In this document: piece after piece, positions 44,994-53,543 of the stretch
Layout: each line of letters starts with the position of its first letter
Position numbering within the stretch: position 1 is the stretch's first letter
Assembly (NCBI RefSeq): GCF_036577625.1
Contig: NZ_JARBDC010000008.1
Span: forward strand, 1-64,000
Length of the DNA stretch: 64,000 nt
Direction of reading: 5' to 3'
DNA from: Paenibacillus_AB sp036577625
GTDB taxonomy: Bacteria > Bacillota > Bacilli > Paenibacillales > NBRC-103111
Notes under the pieces: model-generated
Databases searched by the model: none
Told to the model about the DNA's origin: nothing
Seen by the model: the letters and a program-made list of their open reading frames with translations, nothing else
Translations under genes and position numbers: made by a program

Positions 44994-45767
44994 CTAAGTA
45001 ACGATGAGTTGAATGCCGAGGTCGCGAATCCGGTCGCACGTCCGCGCGTCCAGCCCGTCGTCCGTCACGACCGTATGAACGACCGAAAGCGGCGCCACGT
45101 GGGAAAAAAACACTTTGCCGAACTTGCTGTGGTCGGCGACGACGATCACCTCTTTGGCGATCGAAATCATGTTGCGGTCCATATTCGCCTCGGACAAATT
45201 CGGCGTCGTCAGTCCCTCCCGCAAATCGAAGCCGTCGACACCCAGAAACAGCTTGTCGACCCGGATGCTGCCGAGCGCGCTTTCGGCGAGCGGGCCGACG
45301 AGCGCGAACGATTTCGGGCGCAGCTTGCCCCCGATCAAAATCACTTCGAAATCGGCGGAATTGCCGATTTGCACGGCGATATTGGCGGCGTTCGTCACCA
45401 CCTTGAGCCCGCGTTTGCCGGCGAGCTTTTTGGCCAGCATCATGTTGGTCGTCCCGGCCGTCAGCAGCACCGCGTCCTCGTCGTTCACCAGCTTCGCCGC
45501 CGCCTCGGCGATCCGCTCCTTCTCGGCGACGAGCGCCTCCTCCTTCTCGGAGAACGATTTCTCGTGGGCGACCTCGCTTACCCGGGAATGGAGCGCCATC
45601 GCTCCCCCGTGCGTCCGAAGCAGCAGCTCCTTCTCCTCGAGCTTTTCCAAATCCCGCCGCACCGTTACCGGCGATACGCCGAGCGCGTCGCTAAGCTCCG
45701 CGACCGTCGCTTTCCCGTCCCGATTGACCAGCTCCATTATGCGCAAATACCGTTCTTCCGCAAACAT
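44994..45767 (-). CDS. DeoR/GlpR family transcriptional regulator
   Basis: A 257-residue repressor. The winged HTH spans about 1-57 (RYLRIMELVNRDGKATVAELSDALGVSPVTVRRDL), followed by a DeoRC sugar-phosphate-sensing domain with TAGTTNMMLA and GVDGFDLREG. It probably senses a sugar phosphate, inferred from family and from the downstream aldolase and kinase genes. GGAGG lies before ATG 45767. Confidence 0.9.
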   Translation of the reverse strand: MFAEERYLRIMELVNRDGKATVAELSDALGVSPVTVRRDLEKLEEKELLLRTHGGAMALHSRVSEVAHEKSFSEKEEALVAEKERIAEAAAKLVNDEDAVLLTAGTTNMMLAKKLAGKRGLKVVTNAANIAVQIGNSADFEVILIGGKLRPKSFALVGPLAESALGSIRVDKLFLGVDGFDLREGLTTPNLSEANMDRNMISIAKEVIVVADHSKFGKVFFSHVAPLSVVHTVVTDDGLDARTCDRIRDLGIQLIVT

Positions 45768-45831
45768 GCGTATCCTCCTGCATAAACGCCAACGCCACAG
45801 GCTCGACCGGCGATGGCCGCCATTTTTTCAT

Positions 45832-45860
45832 TCGTTCGTTCCAGTTCGTTTGTGATCGTT
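45832..45860. promoter_or_regulatory. Candidate DeoR operator upstream of the deoR-type gene
   Basis: TCGTT occurs at 45836, 45846 and 45856, exactly 10 bases apart, plus one more at 45832. On the minus strand this reads AACGA, one per helical turn, suggesting autoregulation. Confidence 0.5.
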
Positions 45861-45941
45861 TCCATTCCAGTTTACCAGCCCGAACGGATTTTTACCAGAC
45901 GGGCCCCCCGCCGTCGTCCGAATGCGGGCTTGCTCAGACGC

Positions 45942-46001
45942 AAAAACGCTCCCGGCCGCGGGAAACGACAACGCGTTCGCTGTCTTCTCCGCTCGGGAGC
46001 G
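45942..46001 (-). terminator. Terminator of gbsR
   Basis: A stem of CGCTCCCG / CGGGAGCG closes a branched loop, followed by T5 on the minus strand. Confidence 0.65.
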
Positions 46002-46041
46002 CTGCTCGCAGCTTCTATGGCTGCCTGCTATATTCGGATCG

Positions 46042-46602
46042 TCAAGACTTGTCCTTCGGAACGAAATCGTAAATTTGCCCGGATTCGAACGTGTCGATCA
46101 ATCGGTCGAGCCAGTCGTAATAGCGCAGGGCGCCTTCGATTTTGGCCAAATCGCGGGACAATACGGCGTTCAGCTTCTCGTCGCCGGCTTCCGCCTCCTG
46201 CAGCCGCCTCAGCTCGCCGGCCGACCGGTTCAGGGCGGTCACGTTCGCTTCGATCGCCCGCCGCCATTCGATGGCGAAATAATCGGTAAACGTTTGGTGC
46301 CAGTCCGGCTCCGCTTCGTACAAATCTTTGCGCGCGCCTTTCTCCCAAACTTTATGGACCATCTTCAGATCGAGCAGCATCCGAACGCCGGTGCTCATGC
46401 TCGTCTTGCTCATTTCCATTTCTTTACCCATCTCATCCAGCGTCATCGGTTTCTCCGAGAAAAACAGCATGCCGTATAAGTGACCGACCGATTGCGTCAC
46501 TCCGTATAAATCCATATTTTTGCCGATCGCCTCGATTATGCGTTTCCGGGCTTTCTGGATCGTATCGATTTGCTGTTCGGACAACCCGTCAAACGGTTGC
46601 AT
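46042..46602 (-). CDS. gbsR: GbsR/MarR family regulator of osmoprotectant uptake
   Basis: A 186-residue winged-helix regulator with GbsR features (GKNMDLYGVTQSVGHLYGMLFFSEKPMTLDEM; the MSKTSMSTGVRMLLDL recognition helix). B. subtilis GbsR represses betaine synthesis and opuB in response to choline; related proteins control opu operons. It is divergent from opuA across 239 bases holding an inverted repeat. GGGAGG lies nine bases before ATG 46602. Confidence 0.88.
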   Translation of the reverse strand: MQPFDGLSEQQIDTIQKARKRIIEAIGKNMDLYGVTQSVGHLYGMLFFSEKPMTLDEMGKEMEMSKTSMSTGVRMLLDLKMVHKVWEKGARKDLYEAEPDWHQTFTDYFAIEWRRAIEANVTALNRSAGELRRLQEAEAGDEKLNAVLSRDLAKIEGALRYYDWLDRLIDTFESGQIYDFVPKDKS

Positions 46603-46713
46603 CGTCTTCGGCCTCCCATCGTTCTATTTGTATTGTATGAGATGCGTTTCACAAAGTAAAGGAACGGATCGGGCAGGATGGCGGAGAATAACCGAGCATA
46701 CCGTCGTAAACTT

Positions 46714-46771
46714 CGTACAGTTTTTTCTGTACGTTCGATACGTAAAGTTTTTTATGTTGTAATTCTGTACG
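46714..46771. promoter_or_regulatory. Candidate GbsR operator
   Basis: An inverted repeat CGTACAG-N6-CTGTACG (46714-46733) with a third half-site CTGTACG at 46765-46771, inside the -35 to -10 region of the opuA promoter. The position suits repression. Confidence 0.55.
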
Positions 46772-46786
46772 GTTTATGGTTACAAT
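46757..46786 (+). promoter_or_regulatory. Sigma-A promoter of the opuA operon
   Basis: -35 TTGTAA (46757-46762), 18-base spacer, -10 TACAAT (46781-46786), about 55 bases before the start codon. Confidence 0.6.
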
Positions 46787-46841
46787 ATACAAGTAAGCTT
46801 CACGCAGACGTGAATACACAATCGAATAAGGGGGTGCTCGC

Positions 46842-48059
46842 ATGGCTATCATCGAGCTCAAGCAAGTCAGCAAGCTGTTCGGCCCGCATTCGCAGCAATC
46901 GCTCGGACTGCTGGAGGAAGGCTGGACGAAGGAGAAGCTGGCTAAAGAGAAGCAGCTCGTGCTCGCCGTCAATCGGGTCAGTCTGGACATCGGCGAAGGC
47001 GAAATTTTCGTCATCATGGGGCTGTCCGGCAGCGGAAAATCGACGCTGGTGCGCATGCTGAACCGTCTTATCGAGCCGTCGGCGGGCGAAATTTTCGTAC
47101 GTGGGCAAAATATTACGAAGCTGAATCCGGGCGAGCTTCGCGAGCTGCGCCGCAAAACGATCGGCATGGTATTCCAGAAGTTCGCCCTGCTCCCGCACCG
47201 GAACGTCCTGTCCAACGTCGAATTCGGCTTGGAAATTCAAGGCGTACCGAAGAAGGAACGGCGCGAGAAGGCGCTGAAGGCGCTCGAGCTCGTCGGTCTC
47301 TCCGCTTGGGCGGACAAAATGCCGGATGAGCTGAGCGGCGGCATGCAGCAGCGGGTCGGTCTCGCCCGGGCGCTGGCGAACGAACCCGAAGTGCTGCTCA
47401 TGGACGAGGCGTTCAGCGCGCTCGATCCGCTCATCCGCCGGAGCATGCAGGACGAACTGCTCGAGCTGCAGCTGAAAATGAAAAAAACGATCGTCTTCAT
47501 TACGCACGATTTGGACGAAGCGCTGCGAATCGGCGACAAAATCGCGCTTATGCGGGACGGAGCCGTCGTGCAGGTCGGCACGCCGGAGCAAATCATGATC
47601 CACCCGGCGAACGAATACGTCGAACGGTTCGTCGAAGACGCGGACTTGTCGAAGGTGCTGACCGCCGAACACGTCATGAGGCGGCCGGAAACGATCGGTC
47701 CCGACCGGGGACCGCGCGTCGCCCTGCAGTTCATGCGCGAGCGGGGCATTTCGAACCTGTTCGTCGTCGACCGGTCGCAAACGCTGCTCGGCGTCATTTC
47801 CGCGGACGATGCGGCGGAAGCGGTGCGCTCGAACAAGACGCTGGACGACATCGTCAACCGCGACGTGCCGACCGTTTCGCCGCAAACGGTATTGAACGAT
47901 TTGTTCGAGGTGTGCGGGACGTCGAAAGTGCCCGTCGCCGTCGTGAACGAGGCGGGACGGCTCGTCGGGGTGATCGTGCGGGGCGCGGTTCTCGGAGCGC
48001 TCGCCGGGCAAATACCGGGAAAGGAGGCGAACGCCCATGTTCCCGAAACTACCGCTTGA
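46842..48059 (+). CDS. opuAA: Glycine betaine ABC transporter, ATPase subunit
   Basis: A 405-residue ATPase of the OpuAA/ProV type. It has Walker A GLSGSGKST (60-68), signature LSGGMQQ (164-170) and Walker B LLMDE (185-189), with two CBS domains after about residue 280 that sense ionic strength in OpuA. The N-terminal extension before Walker A matches B. subtilis OpuAA. A GGGGG-type site lies before ATG 46842. First gene of opuAA-AB-AC. Confidence 0.95.
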   Translation: MAIIELKQVSKLFGPHSQQSLGLLEEGWTKEKLAKEKQLVLAVNRVSLDIGEGEIFVIMGLSGSGKSTLVRMLNRLIEPSAGEIFVRGQNITKLNPGELRELRRKTIGMVFQKFALLPHRNVLSNVEFGLEIQGVPKKERREKALKALELVGLSAWADKMPDELSGGMQQRVGLARALANEPEVLLMDEAFSALDPLIRRSMQDELLELQLKMKKTIVFITHDLDEALRIGDKIALMRDGAVVQVGTPEQIMIHPANEYVERFVEDADLSKVLTAEHVMRRPETIGPDRGPRVALQFMRERGISNLFVVDRSQTLLGVISADDAAEAVRSNKTLDDIVNRDVPTVSPQTVLNDLFEVCGTSKVPVAVVNEAGRLVGVIVRGAVLGALAGQIPGKEANAHVPETTA

Positions 48060-48870
48060 TGTCTTCATCGAATCGATCGTCGACTGGCTGTCGGACCATA
48101 TGTCCGGATTTTTCGAACTTCTCTCATCCGTCATAACCGGTCTGGTCGACGCGTTCTCGTGGGCGCTTCACATCGCCCCGTTTTACGTCGTCATCGTTTT
48201 GCTGGCGGCGATCGGATTCAAGCTCGGAAGGTGGCCGCTCGCGCTGTTTTCGGCGATCGGTCTGCTGCTGATCGTCAATCTCGGCTTCTGGGACGAGACG
48301 ATGGATACGCTGGCGCTCGTGCTGTCGTCGGCGTTCATCTCGATCGTGTTCGGCATCCCGCTCGGCATTCTATGCTCGAGAAGCAAAGCCGCGGCGCAGA
48401 CGATTACGCCGGTGCTCGATTTCATGCAGACGATGCCGGCCTTCGTCTATTTGATCCCGGCGGTCATGTTTTTCGGACTCGGCGTCGTGCCGGGCGTCAT
48501 CGCCTCGGTCATTTTCGCCGTGCCGCCGACGATTCGGCTGACGCATCTCGGCATCCGGCAAGTGCCGGCCGAGCTCGGCGAGGCGGCCGACGCCTTCGGC
48601 TCGACGCCGGGGCAGAAGCTGGTGAAGGTCGAGCTGCCGCTCGCGTGGCCGACGATCATGGCCGGTGTCAACCAGACGATCATGCTGTCGCTGTCGATGG
48701 TCGTCATCGCTTCGATGATCGGCGCACAGGGTGTCGGAGCTTCGGTCTACCGCGCCGTGACGCAGATCAAAATCGGCGAAGGGTTCGAAGCGGGCCTCGC
48801 GGTCGTCATTGTCGCCATTGTGCTGGACCGGTTTACCCAGCGCATGATGAAATCGAAATCGAACAAGTAA
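48037..48870 (+). CDS. opuAB: Glycine betaine ABC transporter, permease subunit
   Basis: A 277-residue permease with an amphipathic N-terminal helix and about seven membrane segments. The BPD-transport EAA-like loop is ELGEAADAFGSTPGQKLVKVELPLAWPTI. Length and layout match B. subtilis OpuAB. It overlaps opuAA by 23 bases, with AAAGGAGG inside the opuAA 3' end. Confidence 0.95.
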   Translation: MFPKLPLDVFIESIVDWLSDHMSGFFELLSSVITGLVDAFSWALHIAPFYVVIVLLAAIGFKLGRWPLALFSAIGLLLIVNLGFWDETMDTLALVLSSAFISIVFGIPLGILCSRSKAAAQTITPVLDFMQTMPAFVYLIPAVMFFGLGVVPGVIASVIFAVPPTIRLTHLGIRQVPAELGEAADAFGSTPGQKLVKVELPLAWPTIMAGVNQTIMLSLSMVVIASMIGAQGVGASVYRAVTQIKIGEGFEAGLAVVIVAIVLDRFTQRMMKSKSNK

Positions 48871-48886
48871 AGGAGACTGCCACCTT

Positions 48887-49816
48887 ATGATGTTTATGAA
48901 AACGAAACGAACGCTGCTTGCCGCTTTGACGCTGACCGCCGTGCTCGCGGGCTGCTCGAGCAACGCGTCGACGCCGGAAGGAAACGCCGGCGGCGCGCCC
49001 GGAGCGGGCGGCGGAACGAAACCGGTCGCCGAGCAGGTCGGCCGGCAAATTATCGGAATCGATCCGGGCGCCGGCATTATGAAATCGGCGAACAAGGCGA
49101 TCGCCGATTACGGGTTGAAGGACTGGAAGCTCGTCGAAGGCTCGGGCGCGGCGATGACCGCGGCGCTCGACAAGGCGATCCGCGACAAAAAGCCGATCAT
49201 CGTCACCGGCTGGACGCCGCACTGGATGTTCGCCAAATACGAGCTGAAATATTTGGACGATCCGAAGCAATCGTTCGGCGGCGAGGAACAAATTCATACG
49301 GTCGCGCGCAAAGGGCTGAAGGACGACCATCCGTCCGCTTATACGGTATTGGACCGGTTCGAATGGACCGCCGACGACATGGCCGCCGTCATGAGCGCGA
49401 TCCAGGACGGCAAAAAGCCGGAGCAGGCGGCCCAGGACTGGATCAACGCCAACCAGGCGAAAGTCGACAAATGGACGGAAGGCGTCGCCAAGGCGGACGG
49501 AAAGTCGCTCAAGCTCGGCTATGTCGCGTGGGACTCGGAAATCGCCAGCACGAACGTGGTCAAAGCCGTTCTCGAAAGCAAGCTCGGCTACAAAGTGACC
49601 GCCCTGCAGGTCGAAGCCGGTCCGATGTGGGCCGGGGTCGCCGGAGGCGACACGGATGCGATGGTCGCCGCTTGGCTGCCGACGACGCACGAGGACTATT
49701 TGAACAAGTACAAAGACAAAGTCGACAATCTCGGTCCGAACCTGAAAGGAACGAAAACCGGACTGGTCGTTCCAAACTACATGGACATTACGTCGATCGA
49801 AGATTTGGCCAAATGA
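48887..49816 (+). CDS. opuAC: Glycine betaine-binding lipoprotein
   Basis: A 309-residue lipoprotein with lipobox L-A-G-C, modified Cys23. The binding-protein body has the Trp-bearing segments expected to cage the betaine ammonium: GWTPHWMF, YVAWDSEIAST and AAWLPTTHEDY. It is closely like B. subtilis OpuAC throughout. It captures betaine outside and delivers it to OpuAB/AA. It starts 16 bases after opuAB, with AGGAG upstream. Confidence 0.95.
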   Translation: MMFMKTKRTLLAALTLTAVLAGCSSNASTPEGNAGGAPGAGGGTKPVAEQVGRQIIGIDPGAGIMKSANKAIADYGLKDWKLVEGSGAAMTAALDKAIRDKKPIIVTGWTPHWMFAKYELKYLDDPKQSFGGEEQIHTVARKGLKDDHPSAYTVLDRFEWTADDMAAVMSAIQDGKKPEQAAQDWINANQAKVDKWTEGVAKADGKSLKLGYVAWDSEIASTNVVKAVLESKLGYKVTALQVEAGPMWAGVAGGDTDAMVAAWLPTTHEDYLNKYKDKVDNLGPNLKGTKTGLVVPNYMDITSIEDLAK

Positions 49817-49828
49817 TAACAATGCAGA

Positions 49829-49872
49829 AAAGAAGAAGAAGCCCTCGCTATTCAAGCGGGGGCTTCTTCTTC
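49829..49872. terminator. Bidirectional terminator between opuAC and glpX
   Basis: A long stem (GAAGAAGAAGCCC and complement) with an 18-base loop, flanked by A- and T-rich tracts. Confidence 0.85.
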
Positions 49873-49901
49873 ACTTCATGCTGCGGATGCGGAAAGAGCG
49901 G

Positions 49902-50882
49902 TTACTTCCCTTCCGCGGCGATTTTCACGATATGCTTGTTCGGCAAATAATGAAGGGCGCGAATGTGGCGAACCGTGCGCGTATGCGCCCGCATGACGAG
50001 CGAATGCGTTTCCGCGCGGTCGCCGGGCAAATATTGCACCCCTTGCAGGAAGCTGCCGGACGTTACGCCCGTGGCGGCGAAGATGACGTCCTCGCGCCCG
50101 ACCATATCTTCCATCGTCAGCACCCGGTACGGATCCTGCAGCCCCATTTCGACGCAGCGGCGATATTCGTTCGCATTGCCCGGCATCAGGCGGCCTTGCA
50201 GCTCGCCGCCCAAACATTTGAGCGCGGCGGCCGCCAGCACGCCTTCGGGAGCGCCGCCGGAGCCGATGAACAGATCGATGCCGCTCTCCGGCATCGCCGG
50301 CGCGATCGCCCCCGCCACATCGCCGTCCGTAATGAACTTGATGCGCACGCCGACCTTTCGAAGCGTCCGCACGATCGATTCGTGGCGTTCGCGGTCGAGC
50401 ATCATGACCGTCAGCTCGCTCAAATTTTTGCACAGCGTCTTCGCCGCGATCGCCAGCGTCTCTTCGAGCGGGGCGAGCATATCGACTTTCCCGGCAAGCT
50501 GCGGACCGACCGCCAGCTTCTCCATGTACATGTCCGGCGCGTGCAGCAGCCGCCCTTTGTTCGCGATCGCCAGCACCGATATCGCGTTGTCGAGCCCGCG
50601 GGCGACGATGTTCGTTCCTTCCAGCGGATCGACCGCGACGTCGACCTCGGGCCCGTTCATGCTGCCGACTTGCTCGCCGATGTACAGCATCGGCGCCTCG
50701 TCCATTTCCCCTTCGCCGATTACGACCGTTCCTTTGATCGAAACCGTATCGAACATCATGCGCATCGCCGTCGTCGCCGCGGCGTCCGCTTCGTTCTTCT
50801 TGCCTCTCCCCATCCACTGCGCCGCCGACAGGGCGGCCGTTTCGGTGACGCGGACGACTTCCAGCGCCAATTCTCTTTCCAC
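49902..50882 (-). CDS. glpX: Class II fructose-1,6-bisphosphatase
   Basis: A 326-residue GlpX phosphatase of gluconeogenesis (fructose 1,6-bisphosphate to fructose 6-phosphate). Li-sensitive-family metal motifs are present: GEGEMDEAPML and DVAVDPLEGT. FITDGDVAGAI and GSGGAPEGVLAAAAL follow. GTG 50882 is chosen from GGGGAG eight bases upstream, giving the usual family N-terminus MERELALEVVRVTE. Confidence 0.94.
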   Translation of the reverse strand: MERELALEVVRVTETAALSAAQWMGRGKKNEADAAATTAMRMMFDTVSIKGTVVIGEGEMDEAPMLYIGEQVGSMNGPEVDVAVDPLEGTNIVARGLDNAISVLAIANKGRLLHAPDMYMEKLAVGPQLAGKVDMLAPLEETLAIAAKTLCKNLSELTVMMLDRERHESIVRTLRKVGVRIKFITDGDVAGAIAPAMPESGIDLFIGSGGAPEGVLAAAALKCLGGELQGRLMPGNANEYRRCVEMGLQDPYRVLTMEDMVGREDVIFAATGVTSGSFLQGVQYLPGDRAETHSLVMRAHTRTVRHIRALHYLPNKHIVKIAAEGK

Positions 50883-51003
50883 CGGTACCTCTCCCCTTTG
50901 ACCCAAGCTCACCTCTCTTTATATTGTATCATTTATACTCATTAGTGTGTATTACATTTCGAAATTTCGTTATATGTGCCACATCATTTTGCGGCGGCTT
51001 CCG

Positions 51004-51762
51004 CTATTTGCAAAAAATATGTTTGCCGATTTGCTTGATTTGCGGACGCGTCCAAATCCACGCCGAAGTCGCCGTTTCCGGATTGAAGTAGTACAGCGCT
51101 TCGCCCGACGGATCCCAGCCGTTCACCGCATCCTGCGCCGCATTGTACGACGTTTCGTTCGGCGTCAGCCAAATTTGGCCGTCGGCGACGGCCGTAAACG
51201 CCCCCGGCTGAAAAATGACGCCCGAAACGGTATTCGGAAACGAAGGGCTTTGCACCCGGTTGATAATGACCGCCGCAACGGCCACCTGCCCGACGTACGG
51301 CTCGCCACGCGCTTCCCCGTGCACGGCGTTGGCCATCAGCTTCATCTCGCTGCTGCCGAAGGCGGAATTGCCGGAAGGCAGCCCTCCGCCGCCCGTCGTT
51401 CCTCCTCCGCCGCCTCCGCCGGCGCCAACGCCTGCGCCGGGAGCCCAGCTTTTCGTCGCGTTCCAAAGCATCAGCTTCGTTTTCGGTCCGACGACGCCGT
51501 CCACCGTCATACCGAACTTATACTGGAAATCGCGAACGGCCCGGTCCGTCTGCCAGCCGAATTCGCCGTCGATCGGCCCCCGGTAGTAATCCAAAAACTG
51601 CAGTCGTCCTTGAAGCTCGTACACGTCGGAGCCGCTCGCTCCGTACGAAAACGTCTGATCGCTGAACGATGAGACGACTTTGGGCGCCATCCATGCGGCC
51701 GTCGCGAAGGTCGATACGATTGCCAGCGCGATTGCGGCCCGCTTCCATTTAGAAGTCGACAA
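51004..51762 (-). CDS. sleB: Spore cortex-lytic enzyme SleB
   Basis: A 252-residue exported protein. It has a signal/anchor helix (about 8-28), then a peptidoglycan-binding domain (about 40-100; YELQGRLQFLDYYRGPIDGEFGW) and a Gly-rich linker. The C-terminal hydrolase_2 domain follows, with the catalytic Glu in VHGEARGE. SleB is a lytic transglycosylase cutting cortex muramic-lactam peptidoglycan at germination. TTG 51762 is preferred because GGAGGTG lies six bases upstream; the upstream ATG 51777 overlaps that site. No ypeB follows, although sleB-ypeB is the usual pair. Confidence 0.88.
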   Translation of the reverse strand: MSTSKWKRAAIALAIVSTFATAAWMAPKVVSSFSDQTFSYGASGSDVYELQGRLQFLDYYRGPIDGEFGWQTDRAVRDFQYKFGMTVDGVVGPKTKLMLWNATKSWAPGAGVGAGGGGGGGTTGGGGLPSGNSAFGSSEMKLMANAVHGEARGEPYVGQVAVAAVIINRVQSPSFPNTVSGVIFQPGAFTAVADGQIWLTPNETSYNAAQDAVNGWDPSGEALYYFNPETATSAWIWTRPQIKQIGKHIFCK

Positions 51763-51856
51763 CGCAAACACCTCCATAGTGGTATTATGAAGGTATTTCG
51801 CGCTTTCTATTCCGACCGCCTTCGCCCGTACGGAAAGGGGCGGCGAATCGTCCCCT

Positions 51857-52807
51857 CTAATTGACCTCCGCCACGAGCGGGCCGGCCAATTCCCGCAAAA
51901 AAAACAGCTTGCCCGGCAGCGTCGGCATATACGTCGAAGGAAGCCACATGTCCGGACCGTGCCTGAGCGTGATCCAGAGCGACATGCCCTGCCACTGCAT
52001 GCCGCGTCCGAGCGCTCCGTCGCAGCCGCCGATGATCCGGTCGGATTGCAGGAACAGTCCCGGGCCGATCGTATTGGCACGGCACGGAACGAGCGTCGTC
52101 CGGCTTTTGAAGCTGGTGATGGCGTTCTGCTCGATCGTCAGCGGATGCAGCTGCGCGCCGATCCGGTGCGTTTCCCCGCGCCATGCCGCTTCGCTGTCGT
52201 ATTCCGCGGCGAAATGGGGCTCCCAGAACGCGATATGCAGCATCCGCCCGATGCCGAACACGGTGATCAGCTCGGCGCCTCCCGCCTTCAGCTCGGCGAT
52301 TTTGGCGGCGTATGCCGGCAAATTCGTTTTCGTCGCGAAATTGCGCTGCTCCGGCGGCACCGTAAGCGTCCCGAGCGGCCCGTAAAACGCTTGCTCCATC
52401 GCGTATTGGAACGCCCCCGGGTTGGTCGGCTCGAGCGTATGGCCGTCCGCGTCGCTCCATTCGTCCATATTGAAGCCGTAGACGTGGGAGCAGTCCGTAT
52501 TCCACTGCTTCAGGAAATAGACGGCCCACTTGTACATCCCCATCGGCCCGACCGGCAAAATGAGCGCCAGCTTGCGTCCCGCCTCCTTCGTCCGCCGTAT
52601 GTTCAAGGCGATTTCGTGCCCGAGCATCGTATCGAAGTCGTATACGTTGTCGCAGGCAATCGGGGCGAATTCCGGGTGCCAGAACGGCTGCCGCTCGCCG
52701 ATCGCCTCGGGCGGATGGTCGCAGCAGCGGTCGAGCTTCGCCATATCCCAGCCCGCCGGATAAAAACGTTCGAGCAGCGAACCGCTCGCCGTCGTCATGA
52801 AATTCAT
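51857..52807 (-). CDS. Glucosamine-6-phosphate deaminase-like protein with altered active site
   Basis: A 316-residue NagB/RpiA-fold protein. It keeps the NagB-like FNMDEW (Asp115-Glu116) and HIAFWEP (His191, Glu196). The canonical GIGNDGH loop reads G-I-G-R-M-L-H, so the Asp preceding the His is Met189. It probably acts on an amino-sugar phosphate or a related open-chain sugar, but deamination is doubtful. Last gene of the four-gene operon read from 55443. GGAGG lies seven bases before ATG 52807. Confidence 0.82.
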   Translation of the reverse strand: MNFMTTASGSLLERFYPAGWDMAKLDRCCDHPPEAIGERQPFWHPEFAPIACDNVYDFDTMLGHEIALNIRRTKEAGRKLALILPVGPMGMYKWAVYFLKQWNTDCSHVYGFNMDEWSDADGHTLEPTNPGAFQYAMEQAFYGPLGTLTVPPEQRNFATKTNLPAYAAKIAELKAGGAELITVFGIGRMLHIAFWEPHFAAEYDSEAAWRGETHRIGAQLHPLTIEQNAITSFKSRTTLVPCRANTIGPGLFLQSDRIIGGCDGALGRGMQWQGMSLWITLRHGPDMWLPSTYMPTLPGKLFFLRELAGPLVAEVN

Positions 52808-52832
52808 GGCTATTCCTCCGTTCTTGTTTGAA

Positions 52833-53543
52833 TCAGGGCAGCAGTCTCGCCGTCGTCAGGCGCGGCCAAGCCCGGCACTGCACGAAGCCTTCGGCGTAGG
52901 CGGCGCCGCATTGCAGGCCGCGGAATTTCGAAACCGTCCGGACGAAGTCGAGAAAATCGATGCCGTCGTGCTCGCGCAGCCAGCGGATCTGGCTTTCGTG
53001 AGCGGCGTTCATGGCGATTTTCGTTTCGATCGTTTCGGTGATGTCGACGTATTCCGTCGGCAGAAAGCCGACGCCGGCCAGCGTATCCATATAATATATC
53101 GGCGCGACCTTCAATCCGTCCGGCGCCGGAACGTTCGTTTCGTAATGCGGCACCGTCGCCGAGAAGCTGGCGTCGAACACCGCCTTGGACACTTCCATAT
53201 GGTCCTTCATGTAATCTTCCGGCGGGTGCGTGATGATGACGTCGGGCGCGGTTTGCCGGATGACGTCCACAAGACCCGCGATCAGCTCGTCCCGGTCCGA
53301 TTTGACGAGCAAATCGTCCACGTCCATGCTGAGCACCGTCGCGCCGATCAGCGCGCCCGCATGCTGCGCTTCTTTGGCGCGAATGAGCCGGAGCTCGTCC
53401 GGACGAATCACCTTATGCCCTTTGTTGCCGTTCGCGACGTGAACCATCGTCACGTTGTGGCCGAGCTTGGCGTATTTGGCCAACGTTCCGCCGCAACCGA
53501 TCTCCAGGTCGTCCGGATGGCAGGCGATCGCAAGCACGTTCAT
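52833..53543 (-). CDS. PIG-L/LmbE family N-deacetylase
   Basis: A 236-residue zinc deacetylase. The metal motif HPDDLE is at about 9-14, with a distal HPPEDYMKDHMEV carrying the third ligand His. Members remove acetyl groups from N-acetylglucosaminyl conjugates, as in bacillithiol and teicoplanin pathways. Start ATG 53543 overlaps the stop of the oxidoreductase gene (ATGA). The context suggests deacetylation of an amino sugar before the NagB-like step. Confidence 0.88.
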   Translation of the reverse strand: MNVLAIACHPDDLEIGCGGTLAKYAKLGHNVTMVHVANGNKGHKVIRPDELRLIRAKEAQHAGALIGATVLSMDVDDLLVKSDRDELIAGLVDVIRQTAPDVIITHPPEDYMKDHMEVSKAVFDASFSATVPHYETNVPAPDGLKVAPIYYMDTLAGVGFLPTEYVDITETIETKIAMNAAHESQIRWLREHDGIDFLDFVRTVSKFRGLQCGAAYAEGFVQCRAWPRLTTARLLP

